Shown: one piece after another, positions 8,131 through 16,484 of the stretch
Layout of the letters: each line of letters starts with the position of its first letter
Position numbering within the stretch: position 1 is the first letter of the stretch
DNA from: CAJWOS01 sp964502005
GTDB lineage: Bacteria > Myxococcota_A > UBA796 > UBA2385
Assembly: GCA_964502005.1 (NCBI GenBank)
Contig: CAZCUX010000017.1
Location: 75,861-139,860 of the forward strand
Direction of reading: 5' to 3'
Length of the DNA stretch: 64,000 bases
Translations under genes and position numbers: made by a program
Notes under the pieces: model-generated
Database searches by the model: none
Told to the model about the DNA's origin: nothing
What the model saw: only the letters and a program-made list of their open reading frames with translations

Positions 8131-9885
8131 TCAGCGGCGCAGGGAGTTGAGCGACACCACGTTGTCGAGGGGCTCGAAGGGTGTGTCTTCGTCGTCCATG
8201 GGCGTGAAGACGTGCTTTCGCAGTGTCAGGAACAAGGTCTCGGTGCGCACTGGCTTTCCCAGATAGCCGTTCATGCCGGCATCCAGCGCAATGGCTTGCC
8301 CTTCTTCCGTGGCGCTCGCCGTTACGCCAATGATGGGCACGAGGGACCGCGCGCCGGACATCTGCCGAATCCGCCGTGTCGCTTCGAGGCCGTCGACATT
8401 GGGCATCTGGACATCCATCAGGATGACGTCCCAGTCTGTCATGCGGGCAGCGTCCACCGCCTCTTCCCCGTCTGCGACCGCCTTTACCCGGTGGCCGGCG
8501 CTTTCGAGGGACCGTGTCAGCACGAGGCGATTGACGGGATTGTCGTCCACCACCAACACATCGAGGGTTCGCGGCATCTCTGCGCTTGCTTCGACCGCGC
8601 GCTTCCGCGGCACGACCAACGGCAGGCCGACGTGGATGCGCGCGCCGCCGAGGGGACTGTCGGAAATCGTGATGGTCCCGCTCATTTGGCGAACGAGGAG
8701 GTCGGTCACCGCGAGGCCGAGGCCCGCTCCTCCGGCGGCGCGGCTGTCGCTGTCGTCTACCATTGCAAATGCGTGGAAGACGCGTTGGCGCTGGGACTCG
8801 GGAATGCCGGGGCCGCTATCGTCGAGGACAATCTTTAGGCGTCCATTTTCGACAAACATTCGCAGTTCAATGGTGCCAGAAGGCGTGAACTTGACAGCAT
8901 TGTCGCCAAGTCCCGCTATGATTTGCATAAAGTGACCGGGGGCGAGTTCTACTTCCGCAGGGACGGAGGATTCGATATAAGACCGCAAAACAAGGCCTTT
9001 TTCCGATGCCTTGAGGCGAAGGCTCGCGAGCGCGCTGTTGAGGAGCGCTTCAATCCGAACCGGCCTTGCGGTGGCCAATCGGTCGGTCTGCTGGAGGCCG
9101 AGAATGCTTTCGAGAATCGCCAGCACGGACTCCCCGCCGCCTTCGATGATGTCGAGCATCTGGTGCCCCTCATTGGCCACCGTAGGGCGCAGCAATCGCG
9201 CGGCCGACAACAAGCCGTGAAGGGGGGTTCGGATTTCGTGGCTCATCGTGGCGATAAAGCGGCTTTGGGTGGCCTCTGCCCGCCTTGCCGCGGATTCCGC
9301 CGCCCGCCGTTGGTCCAGCTCGCGTTGGAGGTTTCCGAGCGCGCGCCGGTGCATATTGGAAAAGATTGCCGCCACAAGCGTCAACAGGGCCGAAAACTGC
9401 GCGATGTCGACAAAGCGTGACTGGAGCGTGGGGGGTGCATCCGAGACGCCCAGAATCAGACCTTTGGTGCCCAACCACAAAAACACCAGCAACTGCAGTG
9501 CTTCGAGTACGCCAAAAGCGAGCGCGGCCCGTGGACCCACGAGCAAGGCTGCCAACAGTGGGACGACGGTGCCTTGTAATACGGTCGAGCCAAGCAATCC
9601 GTGGCCGGAAATAGAAATGGCCAAGGTGTAGAGCCATTGGCTCGCGAGCAGGAGCGCCACCGCGCTTTGGACGCGGGCGGTGTGGGCCAAAAAGCCCACG
9701 AAAGGCAGGACCGAAAGCCCGGCTACGATGGTCCACGACTCGATGGTGCGGCCGGTTCCAAGGTCGCCCACGAGATGCACGAGGTTCGTAAGCGAAATGC
9801 CCAACAGCAGACGCCAAAGGGCGTGTCGCCGCTCGTTGTCCAGCATCGAATCATAGGGAGTTTGGCGTGGCTCGGACGTGGGCAC
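8131..9885 (-). CDS. Hybrid sensor histidine kinase with receiver domain
   Basis: A protein of 584 residues. About five to six membrane segments (30-175) are followed by a coiled coil and a HisKA box with phospho-His216 (MSHEIRTPLHG). The HATPase domain has a GDNAVKF N-box, DDSGPGI and GGAGLGLAV. A C-terminal receiver domain follows (VVDDNP, phospho-Asp491 in LMDVQMPNVDG, GVTASAT, GYLGKPV). No periplasmic sensor domain is evident, so it probably senses a membrane signal. Phosphate would pass from His216 to Asp491 and then to a phosphotransfer protein or regulator not in this window. A lone receiver protein is encoded 311 nt upstream on the same strand and could be a partner. Confidence 0.9.
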   Translation of the reverse strand: MPTSEPRQTPYDSMLDNERRHALWRLLLGISLTNLVHLVGDLGTGRTIESWTIVAGLSVLPFVGFLAHTARVQSAVALLLASQWLYTLAISISGHGLLGSTVLQGTVVPLLAALLVGPRAALAFGVLEALQLLVFLWLGTKGLILGVSDAPPTLQSRFVDIAQFSALLTLVAAIFSNMHRRALGNLQRELDQRRAAESAARRAEATQSRFIATMSHEIRTPLHGLLSAARLLRPTVANEGHQMLDIIEGGGESVLAILESILGLQQTDRLATARPVRIEALLNSALASLRLKASEKGLVLRSYIESSVPAEVELAPGHFMQIIAGLGDNAVKFTPSGTIELRMFVENGRLKIVLDDSGPGIPESQRQRVFHAFAMVDDSDSRAAGGAGLGLAVTDLLVRQMSGTITISDSPLGGARIHVGLPLVVPRKRAVEASAEMPRTLDVLVVDDNPVNRLVLTRSLESAGHRVKAVADGEEAVDAARMTDWDVILMDVQMPNVDGLEATRRIRQMSGARSLVPIIGVTASATEEGQAIALDAGMNGYLGKPVRTETLFLTLRKHVFTPMDDEDTPFEPLDNVVSLNSLRR

Positions 9886-10196
9886 GGTGTCTCCGAGAGT
9901 CGTTTCGCAGGCTGGGGTGGAGGTCCTGCGTTCTCGAAATATGTATTTGGAATCCGAAACTCTGTTTTGCGTGTTCTCCTGTTTTGCGTGTAGATGGTTT
10001 CGTATTCATTTGCGATTTATTCGCTAGTTTGTAGGGGCAGAGAAATGCGAATTCGGCGAGGCTTGGTCGCTTCGCGGTGTCGGTAAAGTCTGCATTCTCG
10101 CGAAAATCATCACCGTCACGACAATAAGGGGCCATCGCATCGCTACACGAGGAATCGGATTTGTATGGTCGCTTCGCAAGGGGGCGGAACATTTCG
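9886..10196. other. Intergenic region between response regulator and hybrid kinase
   Basis: A stretch of 311 nt separating two co-directional minus-strand genes. The middle is locally AT-rich and is the likely site of the kinase promoter. I see no strong hairpin or consensus promoter. Confidence 0.35.
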
Positions 10197-10568
10197 TTAC
10201 CGGCCCACCTTGCAAGGGGGGGAGAAATCGAGAGGGGGGGTCTCGACCGCTGCGCGGAGGCGCTGGAAGGACACCGGCTTTCGAAACACGGCATGCGCGA
10301 CCAAGCGCATGTCGTCGAGGCTTCGCTCGGGTGCGTCTCCCATCACGGCCAAGATGACGGCGGTGCTGCTCCAGGTGGGGGCAATCGATGCACCGTTTCC
10401 ATCCGGCAAATTCCCGTCGAGGACGACGACGTCGGGCGAAAAATGTCCCACCGTTGCACGGGCCTCCGCGAGAGTGCCGGCGACCACAGCGCGCCACCCC
10501 CATTCCGCGGCCGCCTCCGCGTAGGCAACTTGGAGGATGGGGTCATCTTCCACAAACAGGACATTCAC
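10197..10568 (-). CDS. Stand-alone response-regulator receiver protein
   Basis: A protein of 123 residues from a GTG at 10568, chosen because AAGGA lies 7 nt upstream and the receiver fold starts at once (NVLFVEDDP). Asp8/Asp9 form the acidic pocket, Asp51 in VVLDGNLPDG is the phosphoacceptor, and the conserved Lys is in FRKPVSF. There is no output domain, so it probably works by protein contact (CheY/Spo0F-like) or as a relay. The Ala in the usual Thr/Ser stretch (LAVMGDAPE) is atypical. It lies upstream of the hybrid kinase gene on the same strand, but 311 nt apart, so a link is only suggestive. Confidence 0.8.
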   Translation of the reverse strand: MNVLFVEDDPILQVAYAEAAAEWGWRAVVAGTLAEARATVGHFSPDVVVLDGNLPDGNGASIAPTWSSTAVILAVMGDAPERSLDDMRLVAHAVFRKPVSFQRLRAAVETPPLDFSPPCKVGR

Positions 10569-11429
10569 CGCGTGGTCCTTTGCGCGCGAGGAAGGCGCCA
10601 CGGGAGGATACAGCGCGGCGCCTGCTCGTGACGAACGGGGAGCTGGGTGTCGGTTGTGGTGGGAGGACCGGACGGCCTTCCGTATGCCTTCTCTATGCAG
10701 GACCGCGACTTTTTCGCACATCTATCGGCGCGCGACGCCCGCGGGTTGCCTGGGGGTTGAGGGGGGAGTCAAGGAAGGACGGTCTCCAACCTTGAACGGC
10801 GCGTGCAGCGTCGACACGTCGTGACCCTACACAGGAACGCGTACGTTTTTTCGACTGAATGGCGATTCATTTGCCGCAGTCGGGGGCATGTGCCGTGGAA
10901 TCGCAACGGGGGCAAACGAGGGCTGCCTACGTACGCTGCGAACGGTCGCCGCCCTCCGCGATCCCCGATTGTCCTGCGAGAGAATCGCCCCGACCGTCAG
11001 GCCGATGGGCACTCCTGGGCCGCATTTTGCGTTTCGGGTCGCGCTCGCGCAATGCGCATCTGCCCAAGGATTGGTCATCCATCTCGATGGGGGCGGTGTT
11101 CGCTTGGCATCGTTGATGACGGAGGGATTATCGGCGCGCGATGCCCGCGTTGTCGGGGTTCGTGACGTGCGAACGGTTTGCAATGGTCACATCCACCGGC
11201 AACATCCCCTCCAACAGCACGATGACGCGGGCACTTACTCTCGTTACCGCCCTTGCTTCCCACCGTTATGTTGGGTCTGCATGTGCGCGGTTGATTGGCT
11301 TGACGTTATGTTTATTGTGTAGTATAGTGCATCCCCGGTACACGCGTATCGGGGAGTGGATGCGTGGACCCAACGAGGGGAGCGGTCGATTGCGCCGTTC
11401 GTGCGAGCGCAAAGCCCGAAAGCGCAACC
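10569..11429. other. Long intergenic region without a convincing gene
   Basis: A stretch of 861 nt between the start of the receiver gene and the end of the multihaem lipoprotein gene. It contains one copy of the TGAATGGCGATTCA dyad (10856-10869). A plus-strand open frame at 10888-11322 has coding-like GC-rich third positions and a stretch faintly like HPr (around GPHFAFRVALAQ), but it lacks the HPr active-site context and a ribosome site, so it is not called as a gene. It may be a decayed gene. Confidence 0.4.
10856..10869. repeat. Intergenic dyad TGAATGGCGATTCA, copy 1 of 3
   Basis: An inverted repeat of TGAAT and ATTCA around GGCG. Identical 14-mers occur at 30860 and 35163, always outside the called genes and downstream of a GTAC tetramer. 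Possible operator or short repeat element. Confidence 0.5.
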
Positions 11430-12311
11430 TTACCAGCGTCGGTCGCGGTGGTTTTCGCCGTGACAGGTGCCCGTGCAGGTGTCCCCAGACATCGCCATTC
11501 CGCTGGGCAGGTGGACATCTGGTGTGCCGTTTACATGAAGGTTTCCGTCGATAATCGTCCGACTTGCATTTACCACATCGCTGTGGCATTCTTCACAACC
11601 AATCCGCTCGCCCAGGTGGTCTTCGTGGCGGCCGCTCATGCGGTTGGCGCCGCTGGTGCTGGTGGGGTGACAGTCCCCGCAGGCGACGGAGTCTGTGGCA
11701 TCCACCGTCCCGTTGTTGCCGAGGCCATTCCCGTGGCAGTATACGTTGCTGCAGCCACCGCCATCCCAAGTAGCGGCCGAGGACAAGCCGTCGCCGAAAT
11801 GGGTATCTGCGACGCCGGGCGTGGCGTCGTCCACGAACAGGTGGCCCGCGGAGAAGACATCCGTGGGCTTGCGGTGGCACTCCGTACAATCGAGCGCGCG
11901 CTTGAGTTCGGTTTCTTGCACGTGTTTTGAGTGCGGGGGGAACGACGTGACGGAGGCGTCGGTCTCATCGGCGATAGACTCGGGCGGCGCGCCGGTGTTG
12001 TTGTCAACGCCGCCATGGCAGAAGGTGCAATCGGTCTCCCAGCCTTCGCCGTGGCAAGAAACGCAGGCGACTCCGGCGGTGCCGCCGGACAGGTCGCTTC
12101 CGTGGCAGCCGAGGCAGTCTTGCTCTTGGAACTTGGCCGCCATGCCGTGAACGTCGGGCGAAGACCAACCTTCGGGGTGGTAGCCCCCGCTTCCGGTGCC
12201 GTCGGAGCCGCCGCCTTCGGTGGTTGCGGACGTGGATTGGCTCGTGCCTGCTTTGGGCTGCGCTGCGTCGCAACCAACGAGAAAGAGGACAAAAACCCAA
12301 CGACCAAGCAT
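11430..12311 (-). CDS. Multihaem c-type cytochrome lipoprotein
   Basis: A protein of 293 residues with a lipoprotein signal (MLGRWVFVLFLVGC) and a Ser/Thr/Gly linker. The rest carries up to eight haem-binding motifs in order: CLGCH, CVSCH, CTFCH, CTECH, CSNVYCH (CxxxxCH), CGDCH, CEECH and CTGTCH (CxxxCH). The mixture of CxxCH and CxxxxCH is characteristic of the Geobacter/myxobacterial 'CxxxxCH...CxxCH' cytochrome domain. Spare His residues (for example HSKH, HEDH) could be distal ligands. It would be exported, lipid-anchored and loaded with haem c, serving periplasmic or outer-membrane electron transfer. No oxidoreductase partner is adjacent. Haem at the two long-spaced motifs is uncertain. 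Confidence 0.88.
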   Translation of the reverse strand: MLGRWVFVLFLVGCDAAQPKAGTSQSTSATTEGGGSDGTGSGGYHPEGWSSPDVHGMAAKFQEQDCLGCHGSDLSGGTAGVACVSCHGEGWETDCTFCHGGVDNNTGAPPESIADETDASVTSFPPHSKHVQETELKRALDCTECHRKPTDVFSAGHLFVDDATPGVADTHFGDGLSSAATWDGGGCSNVYCHGNGLGNNGTVDATDSVACGDCHPTSTSGANRMSGRHEDHLGERIGCEECHSDVVNASRTIIDGNLHVNGTPDVHLPSGMAMSGDTCTGTCHGENHRDRRW

Positions 12312-12337
12312 CTGACACCTCGTTTTGGGCGCAGCGT

Positions 12338-12366
12338 ACTCGATGGGATGTGTTTTGGCATGTCAA
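12338..12366 (-). promoter_or_regulatory. Candidate promoter of the cytochrome gene
   Basis: On the minus strand a perfect TTGACA (12366-12361) is followed after 17 nt by TCGAGT, a poor -10 element. It sits about 27 nt before the cytochrome ATG. The -35 match and position are good; the -10 is weak, so this may be for an alternative sigma factor. Confidence 0.3.
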
Positions 12367-12481
12367 GGAATTGCGTGGTAGTTGTCTTTGAAAGTGACTA
12401 TCAACAGCATCTTTTCGGTGTTGCGTTGTGCGTTTGGTAGAAACGCGATGCCTGCCCGAAGGCATTATAATAGGGATATAC

Positions 12482-12495
12482 GACGAAGTTTCGTC
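12482..12495. terminator. Perfect short hairpin (GACGAA-GT-TTCGTC) after the ABC transporter operon
   Basis: A 6-bp perfect stem with a 2-nt loop about 43 nt downstream of the ATPase stop on the minus strand. There is no U-run, so it could be an operator for the next cytochrome gene rather than a terminator. Confidence 0.25.
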
Positions 12496-12537
12496 CGTTG
12501 CGTGGTATAACGGTCGCTATATATTTCCAACACAAGC

Positions 12538-13275
12538 TCAGGCGGTGCCTGCCTGCGCCAGAAACGAGCGGGTCACCGGATGGGATGGGTCTACCAAAAC
12601 CACCTCTGGAGGACCGTTTTCTACATCATGGCCCCCGGCAAATACATGCACGCGCGTTGCGACGTTGCGCGCGAAGTGCATCGAGTGGGTGACCACCACC
12701 ATCGTGAGTCGTTGGGCGGCGAGGTCGCTGATGACGCGCATGACCTCGTTGGCCATCACAGGGTCGAGCGCGGAGGTGGGCTCGTCAAACAACACCGCTT
12801 CGGGCTGCAATACCAACGCGCGGGCAATCGCGACCCGCTGCTGTTGGCCGCCGGAGAGGTCGCGAGGCCGAGCATCGCGTCGGTTTCGTAGCCCCACACG
12901 GTCGAGGAGGTCAAGGGCATGCTGTTCGACCGCGTCGCGGGGCCGATTGTCGAGCAGGGCGGGCGCCAGCAGGAGGTTTTCGAGGACCGTGAGGTGAGGG
13001 AACAAGTTGAACTGCTGAAACACAAAGCCAACGCGGCGTCGAATGGCTTGGAGGACAGCAGGCGACGGCGAACCCGGACCCAAGGACAAGGGACCCACGT
13101 GCACGGCGCCTCCCTGAAATGGCTCCAAGCCATTGATACAGCGGAGAAAGGTGCTCTTCCCACCGCCCGAAGGGCCGATGATTGCTGCAACTTCACCTTG
13201 TTCAATGGTCATTGAAATCCCCCGAAGGATAGGGGTTTCGCCGTGGGATTTTTCGAGACGCTCGACGGAAATCAT
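12538..13275 (-). CDS. Polar amino-acid ABC transporter ATPase (GlnQ-like)
   Basis: A protein of 245 residues. It has Walker A GPSGGGKST, Q-loop FVFQQFNLFPH, signature LSGGQQQR, Walker B AVLFDEPTSALDP and the H-loop VVVTHSMHF, the layout of GlnQ/HisP/ArtP importer ATPases. The ATG overlaps the stop of the upstream fused binding-protein/permease gene (ATGA), so the two are coupled and very likely form one importer. The substrate is probably a polar or basic amino acid by family, not by sequence proof. Longer frames upstream only re-read the permease gene. Confidence 0.92.
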   Translation of the reverse strand: MISVERLEKSHGETPILRGISMTIEQGEVAAIIGPSGGGKSTFLRCINGLEPFQGGAVHVGPLSLGPGSPSPAVLQAIRRRVGFVFQQFNLFPHLTVLENLLLAPALLDNRPRDAVEQHALDLLDRVGLRNRRDARPRDLSGGQQQRVAIARALVLQPEAVLFDEPTSALDPVMANEVMRVISDLAAQRLTMVVVTHSMHFARNVATRVHVFAGGHDVENGPPEVVLVDPSHPVTRSFLAQAGTA

Positions 13276-14861
13276 GCCACCACTCCCGCTTGACCCATGG
13301 CCTTTTCGACGCGGCGCGACAACAAACTGAGGGGATAGCTCATGGCCAAGTACAACACCGCCGTCAGCCCCATCATTTCGATGACCGCCATCGAAGACTT
13401 GGACAAAATAGAGAACTGCTTGGTCAGCTCGACGATGGTAATGACCGAGCACACCGAGGTGTCTTTGAACAAGGCGATAAAGTCGTTGACGACGGGCGGA
13501 ATGACGATGCGGAATGCTTGCGGCAAGATGACGTGACGGATGGCTTGTGCCCGCGTGAGGCCGAGGCTGAGGGCGGCCTCCATTTGGCCTTTGGGAATGG
13601 CCTGGAGGCCGCTGCGATAGATTTCGCTTTCATATGCGGAGTAGTTGACCGCAAGGCCGAGAATCGCGGTCGCGAGGGCAGGGATGTTGATTCCGACTTC
13701 GGGAAGCACGAAGAACACGAAGTAGAGCTGCAACATGAGGGGCGTGCCCCGCAAAAACTCGACATACACGGTGAGGGGCGCGTGCATCCAGCGCGGCCCA
13801 TACATTCGTCCAACGGCGACACCGATGCCAAGTGCAATCGCAATGGGAAAGCTAACGACCGCCAAGAGTACCGTCATAAGGGCGGATTGCACCAGTATGG
13901 GCAAGGAGTACTGGAGGAGGTGAAGCCGACCCGGGACGGCGGGAGGAGGCGGTGCTTCGGCGGCGTCGTCGGAGGTCGCAGCGTGGGACGGTGCAATCGT
14001 CAAGCTGGCGTCGGAATAGCCGAAATACTTGGCGTCGTCGGCATATCGGGTGAGGCCCTGGTTGAGACTGTCCCACAATCCATGCTTTTTGTAAATCGAC
14101 TCCAGCTCTCCCGTGCGCAACATGACGATGAGTGCCGTATTGATGCGTGAGATGAGCTCCGTTTCGCCTTTTTTTGCATAAATGACATACGTGCCTGGCG
14201 ACACGGGCGCTTCGATGGGGCGCAGGTTCGGAAACATTGGACCGTAAAAATGGACGATGGGCGTGTCTTGGAGGGTGACATCCAGGCGTCCCGTCACCAC
14301 ATCGCGCATCGCGTCGGTGTTTCCGTCATAGAGCGTGACATCGCAGGGTGCGGTGCGGCATCGGTCGACCATCACTTCTTCTGCGGCCGAACCGCCCAAT
14401 ACGCCAACCTGCCAGCGGGAACCGTCGCTCGGCGCTTGCTGCAAAGACGTCCAGCCGTGGATGCGGGTGTCGTCTTCGCGCGCCATAAGCTGTAGTGCGT
14501 AGACGAAATAAGGCATCGAGGATTCGAGGTGGGCGGCCCGCTCGGGGGTCCATTCGTAGCCATTGAGCACGATATGGACCTTGTCGGCTTGCACCATCGC
14601 GGGGAGGGTGTCCCACGCGCCTTGGGTGAAGGCGTCGGTGACACCGAGGTGCTGCGCCAATGCCGCGGCGAGGTCAACCTCGAAACCAACGATTTGGTCG
14701 GGCGATTCGGGAGACGGATACAAGAAAGGACCGCCCCCCTCTTGGTCGGCGGCCCAAGTGAGGCGGCCGTCCGCGACGATAGCGGCCCAGTCATCGGCGT
14801 GCGCGGGCGCGCTCCAACCGATGGCTCCGATGCACAGCGCAGCACCGACGAGTTGTTTCAC
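13272..14861 (-). CDS. Fused solute-binding protein and permease of an amino-acid ABC importer
   Basis: A protein of 529 residues. A signal peptide (cleavage near SAPAHA) leads into a family-3 periplasmic binding domain (about 25-290; FEVDLAAALAQHLGV, then a C-terminal YKKHGLWD-type helix). A Pro/Ala-rich linker near 300-315 connects it to a HisM/GlnP-type permease with several membrane segments and the EAA loop (EAALSLGLTRAQA...LPQA) that docks on the ATPase. Binding protein and channel are thus tethered, giving each dimeric transporter two captive receptors. With the downstream coupled ATPase it makes a complete importer. A Cys pair in the binding lobe (CRTAPC) may form a disulfide. Confidence 0.9.
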   Translation of the reverse strand: MKQLVGAALCIGAIGWSAPAHADDWAAIVADGRLTWAADQEGGGPFLYPSPESPDQIVGFEVDLAAALAQHLGVTDAFTQGAWDTLPAMVQADKVHIVLNGYEWTPERAAHLESSMPYFVYALQLMAREDDTRIHGWTSLQQAPSDGSRWQVGVLGGSAAEEVMVDRCRTAPCDVTLYDGNTDAMRDVVTGRLDVTLQDTPIVHFYGPMFPNLRPIEAPVSPGTYVIYAKKGETELISRINTALIVMLRTGELESIYKKHGLWDSLNQGLTRYADDAKYFGYSDASLTIAPSHAATSDDAAEAPPPPAVPGRLHLLQYSLPILVQSALMTVLLAVVSFPIAIALGIGVAVGRMYGPRWMHAPLTVYVEFLRGTPLMLQLYFVFFVLPEVGINIPALATAILGLAVNYSAYESEIYRSGLQAIPKGQMEAALSLGLTRAQAIRHVILPQAFRIVIPPVVNDFIALFKDTSVCSVITIVELTKQFSILSKSSMAVIEMMGLTAVLYLAMSYPLSLLSRRVEKAMGQAGVVA

Positions 14862-14990
14862 GAAGACCTCCGCGATGGCGGTGTCTATCGTGGATACGGC
14901 GCGCGCGTGGCGACGAGTTCCTTCGGCGAAACATCTCGCGCAATCGAAACCCGTTGTCGTGCTCCTGCGCGGGGTTCTCGCGCAGGAGGA

Positions 14991-15152
14991 TTAGGGTGTG
15001 GCCATGAGCAGGCCGACGAATGCGCCGTAGAGTGTGCTGATGTAGGGGTTGGCCGTGATGGGGCAGGAACCGGAGCGGCAACCGACCACTCGGTGCCAAA
15101 GGTATCCGCCACCAGCGCCCAACAATGGGTATGCGAGAAGTGCAGGGGTCAT
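14991..15152 (-). CDS. DUF6132-like small membrane protein
   Basis: A 53-residue protein with GGAG 7 nt before its ATG. It starts with a hydrophobic segment (LLAYPLLGAGGGYLW), has a central GCRSGSCPITANPYISTLYG motif typical of the short DUF6132 family, and ends with a second hydrophobic segment. The two Cys residues in GCxSGSC could bind a metal or form a disulfide. The function of the family is not known. It lies 116 nt downstream of the ECF sigma gene on the same strand, so it could be co-transcribed. Confidence 0.7.
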   Translation of the reverse strand: MTPALLAYPLLGAGGGYLWHRVVGCRSGSCPITANPYISTLYGAFVGLLMATP

Positions 15153-15268
15153 GGGTGTCTCCGCGCTTGGGGGGCTGTTCGCTTCGGTAGAGCCACTGGC
15201 GGCACAAAGTGTGTCAGTGCGCGGCGCATTTTTTTGGGACGGTGGGGAGAATTGTCGGGAGGGTCGAT

Positions 15269-15832
15269 TTATCGGTCGTCTTGGAAGGCGGCGCTCTCGG
15301 ACAAGGTAGCGCGGAGGCGACGGCGCGCCCGCGACAGGCGGCTGCGGACGGCGTTCGGCGTGCGTCCGGTTGCTTCGGCAAGCTCGGGCGCCGTCCATCC
15401 GTGGCCCTCGGCGAGCATGACGAGCACGCGGTCTTCGGCGGAGAGGGCATCGAGGGCTGCTTGGAGGGTACGACCAAGCTCTTGGTGCGCGGCCTGCTGT
15501 TCGGGAGAAGGGCCGGGCGCTGTCAGCTCTACGTCGCTGATATGACGCGCGGGGTCGTTCTTTTGCCCTCGTCGAAGGCGCGAGCACGCGCGTTGTACCA
15601 TCGTGACCAGCCATCCTTCGACCGAGCCGTCGCCCCGAAACTGGTCGAGGTGGGTTCCGGCCGCGAGGAGCGCATCCTGTACGGCGTCTTGTGCGTCTTC
15701 TTCTTTGCCGCATCGCTGGCGACCCACGGCGACGAGGCGTTGCCCAAAACAACGTGTCAGTGCATCCAATGCCGCGGGGTCGTGGGCTTGGAGGAGGTCG
15801 CGCAAAGAAGCGGAGTCACAAACGGCAGCCAC
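15269..15832 (-). CDS. ECF-type RNA polymerase sigma factor
   Basis: A protein of 187 residues. Region 2 (about 20-85; EDAQDAVQDALLAAG and SVEGWLVTMVQRACSRLRRG) binds the -10 element and core polymerase. Region 4 (about 125-175) has a helix-turn-helix (TAPELAEATGRTPNAVRSRLSRARRRL) that would read a -35. It belongs to the extracytoplasmic-function class, which is usually held inactive by an anti-sigma factor. None is adjacent: the next gene on this strand is a 53-residue DUF6132 protein, and the divergent neighbour is a lipoprotein. Either the small membrane protein or a distant partner might control it. Confidence 0.9.
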   Translation of the reverse strand: MAAVCDSASLRDLLQAHDPAALDALTRCFGQRLVAVGRQRCGKEEDAQDAVQDALLAAGTHLDQFRGDGSVEGWLVTMVQRACSRLRRGQKNDPARHISDVELTAPGPSPEQQAAHQELGRTLQAALDALSAEDRVLVMLAEGHGWTAPELAEATGRTPNAVRSRLSRARRRLRATLSESAAFQDDR

Positions 15833-16016
15833 GGTTCACTCGTTTTCCGCGGTCCACGCGGAGGTGTGGAGCGTATCCGGCTGGCGGGCGCTGGGGATAC
15901 GGGAACGCCCTTGGGCGGCAGAGGGGAAATGTCCCAAGGCGCAAATTGTGGCGAGGGGTATCGAGACAGGCAAGAAGGACAGCGCGGGGCGTATTGTGCG
16001 CGCCCAAGGAGTTGGT

Positions 16017-16484
16017 GTGAAGTTTTCCGTCCTTCCGATTGCAGGATTTGTGTTCTGCGCCGCATGTGTAGGCAAAGGTGGCTCGGGAACCGGCTTGCCG
16101 TCCGAAGAGGTCACGCCGTCTACGTTTGGACCCGCAGACGTAGCGCTCACCTTGCATCCGGGTGGGGTGTCGCTGGTGCTTTCCCACACCACGTCCACCT
16201 ACACATTTGGCATGGTGCAAGCAGGCGTATGCAGCGATGAATGTTGGGTCGCCGAGAGTTGTATCGACGAACAGGATGGTTTTTCCTTTTGCCATCCCGT
16301 CGGCGCTACTGGCGTCGAGTTGGATGTCGTAGAGAATGCGGAAGATGTAGTGCTCGGCTTCACGACGCGATTTTCGAGCGCAATCGGAGCCGACAATGGC
16401 TACATGCTCGATGATGGAACCACGTGTTATGTTTGGGGACCGGGCGCGTTTCATTACCGCGACCTAGACTGCGTTCTCTGGTAG
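16017..16484 (+). CDS. Hypothetical lipoprotein divergent from the ECF sigma gene
   Basis: A protein of 155 residues from a GTG with AAGGAG 5 nt upstream. It has a lipoprotein signal (lipobox FCAAC), then a compact domain with several Cys residues (CSDECW, CIDE, FCHP, CYVW, DCVLW) that probably form disulfides. No family recognised. It starts 184 nt from the divergent sigma-factor gene and could be a target of that sigma. Its 3' end overlaps the convergent MscS gene by 21 nt. Confidence 0.7.
   Translation: MKFSVLPIAGFVFCAACVGKGGSGTGLPSEEVTPSTFGPADVALTLHPGGVSLVLSHTTSTYTFGMVQAGVCSDECWVAESCIDEQDGFSFCHPVGATGVELDVVENAEDVVLGFTTRFSSAIGADNGYMLDDGTTCYVWGPGAFHYRDLDCVLW

Noticed and set aside
10888..11322. 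Plus-strand open frame with a faint HPr-like stretch
   Set aside because: No ribosome site, no HPr active-site context (His followed by Arg-Pro) and a C-terminal half unlike any carrier protein. Described under the intergenic entry instead.
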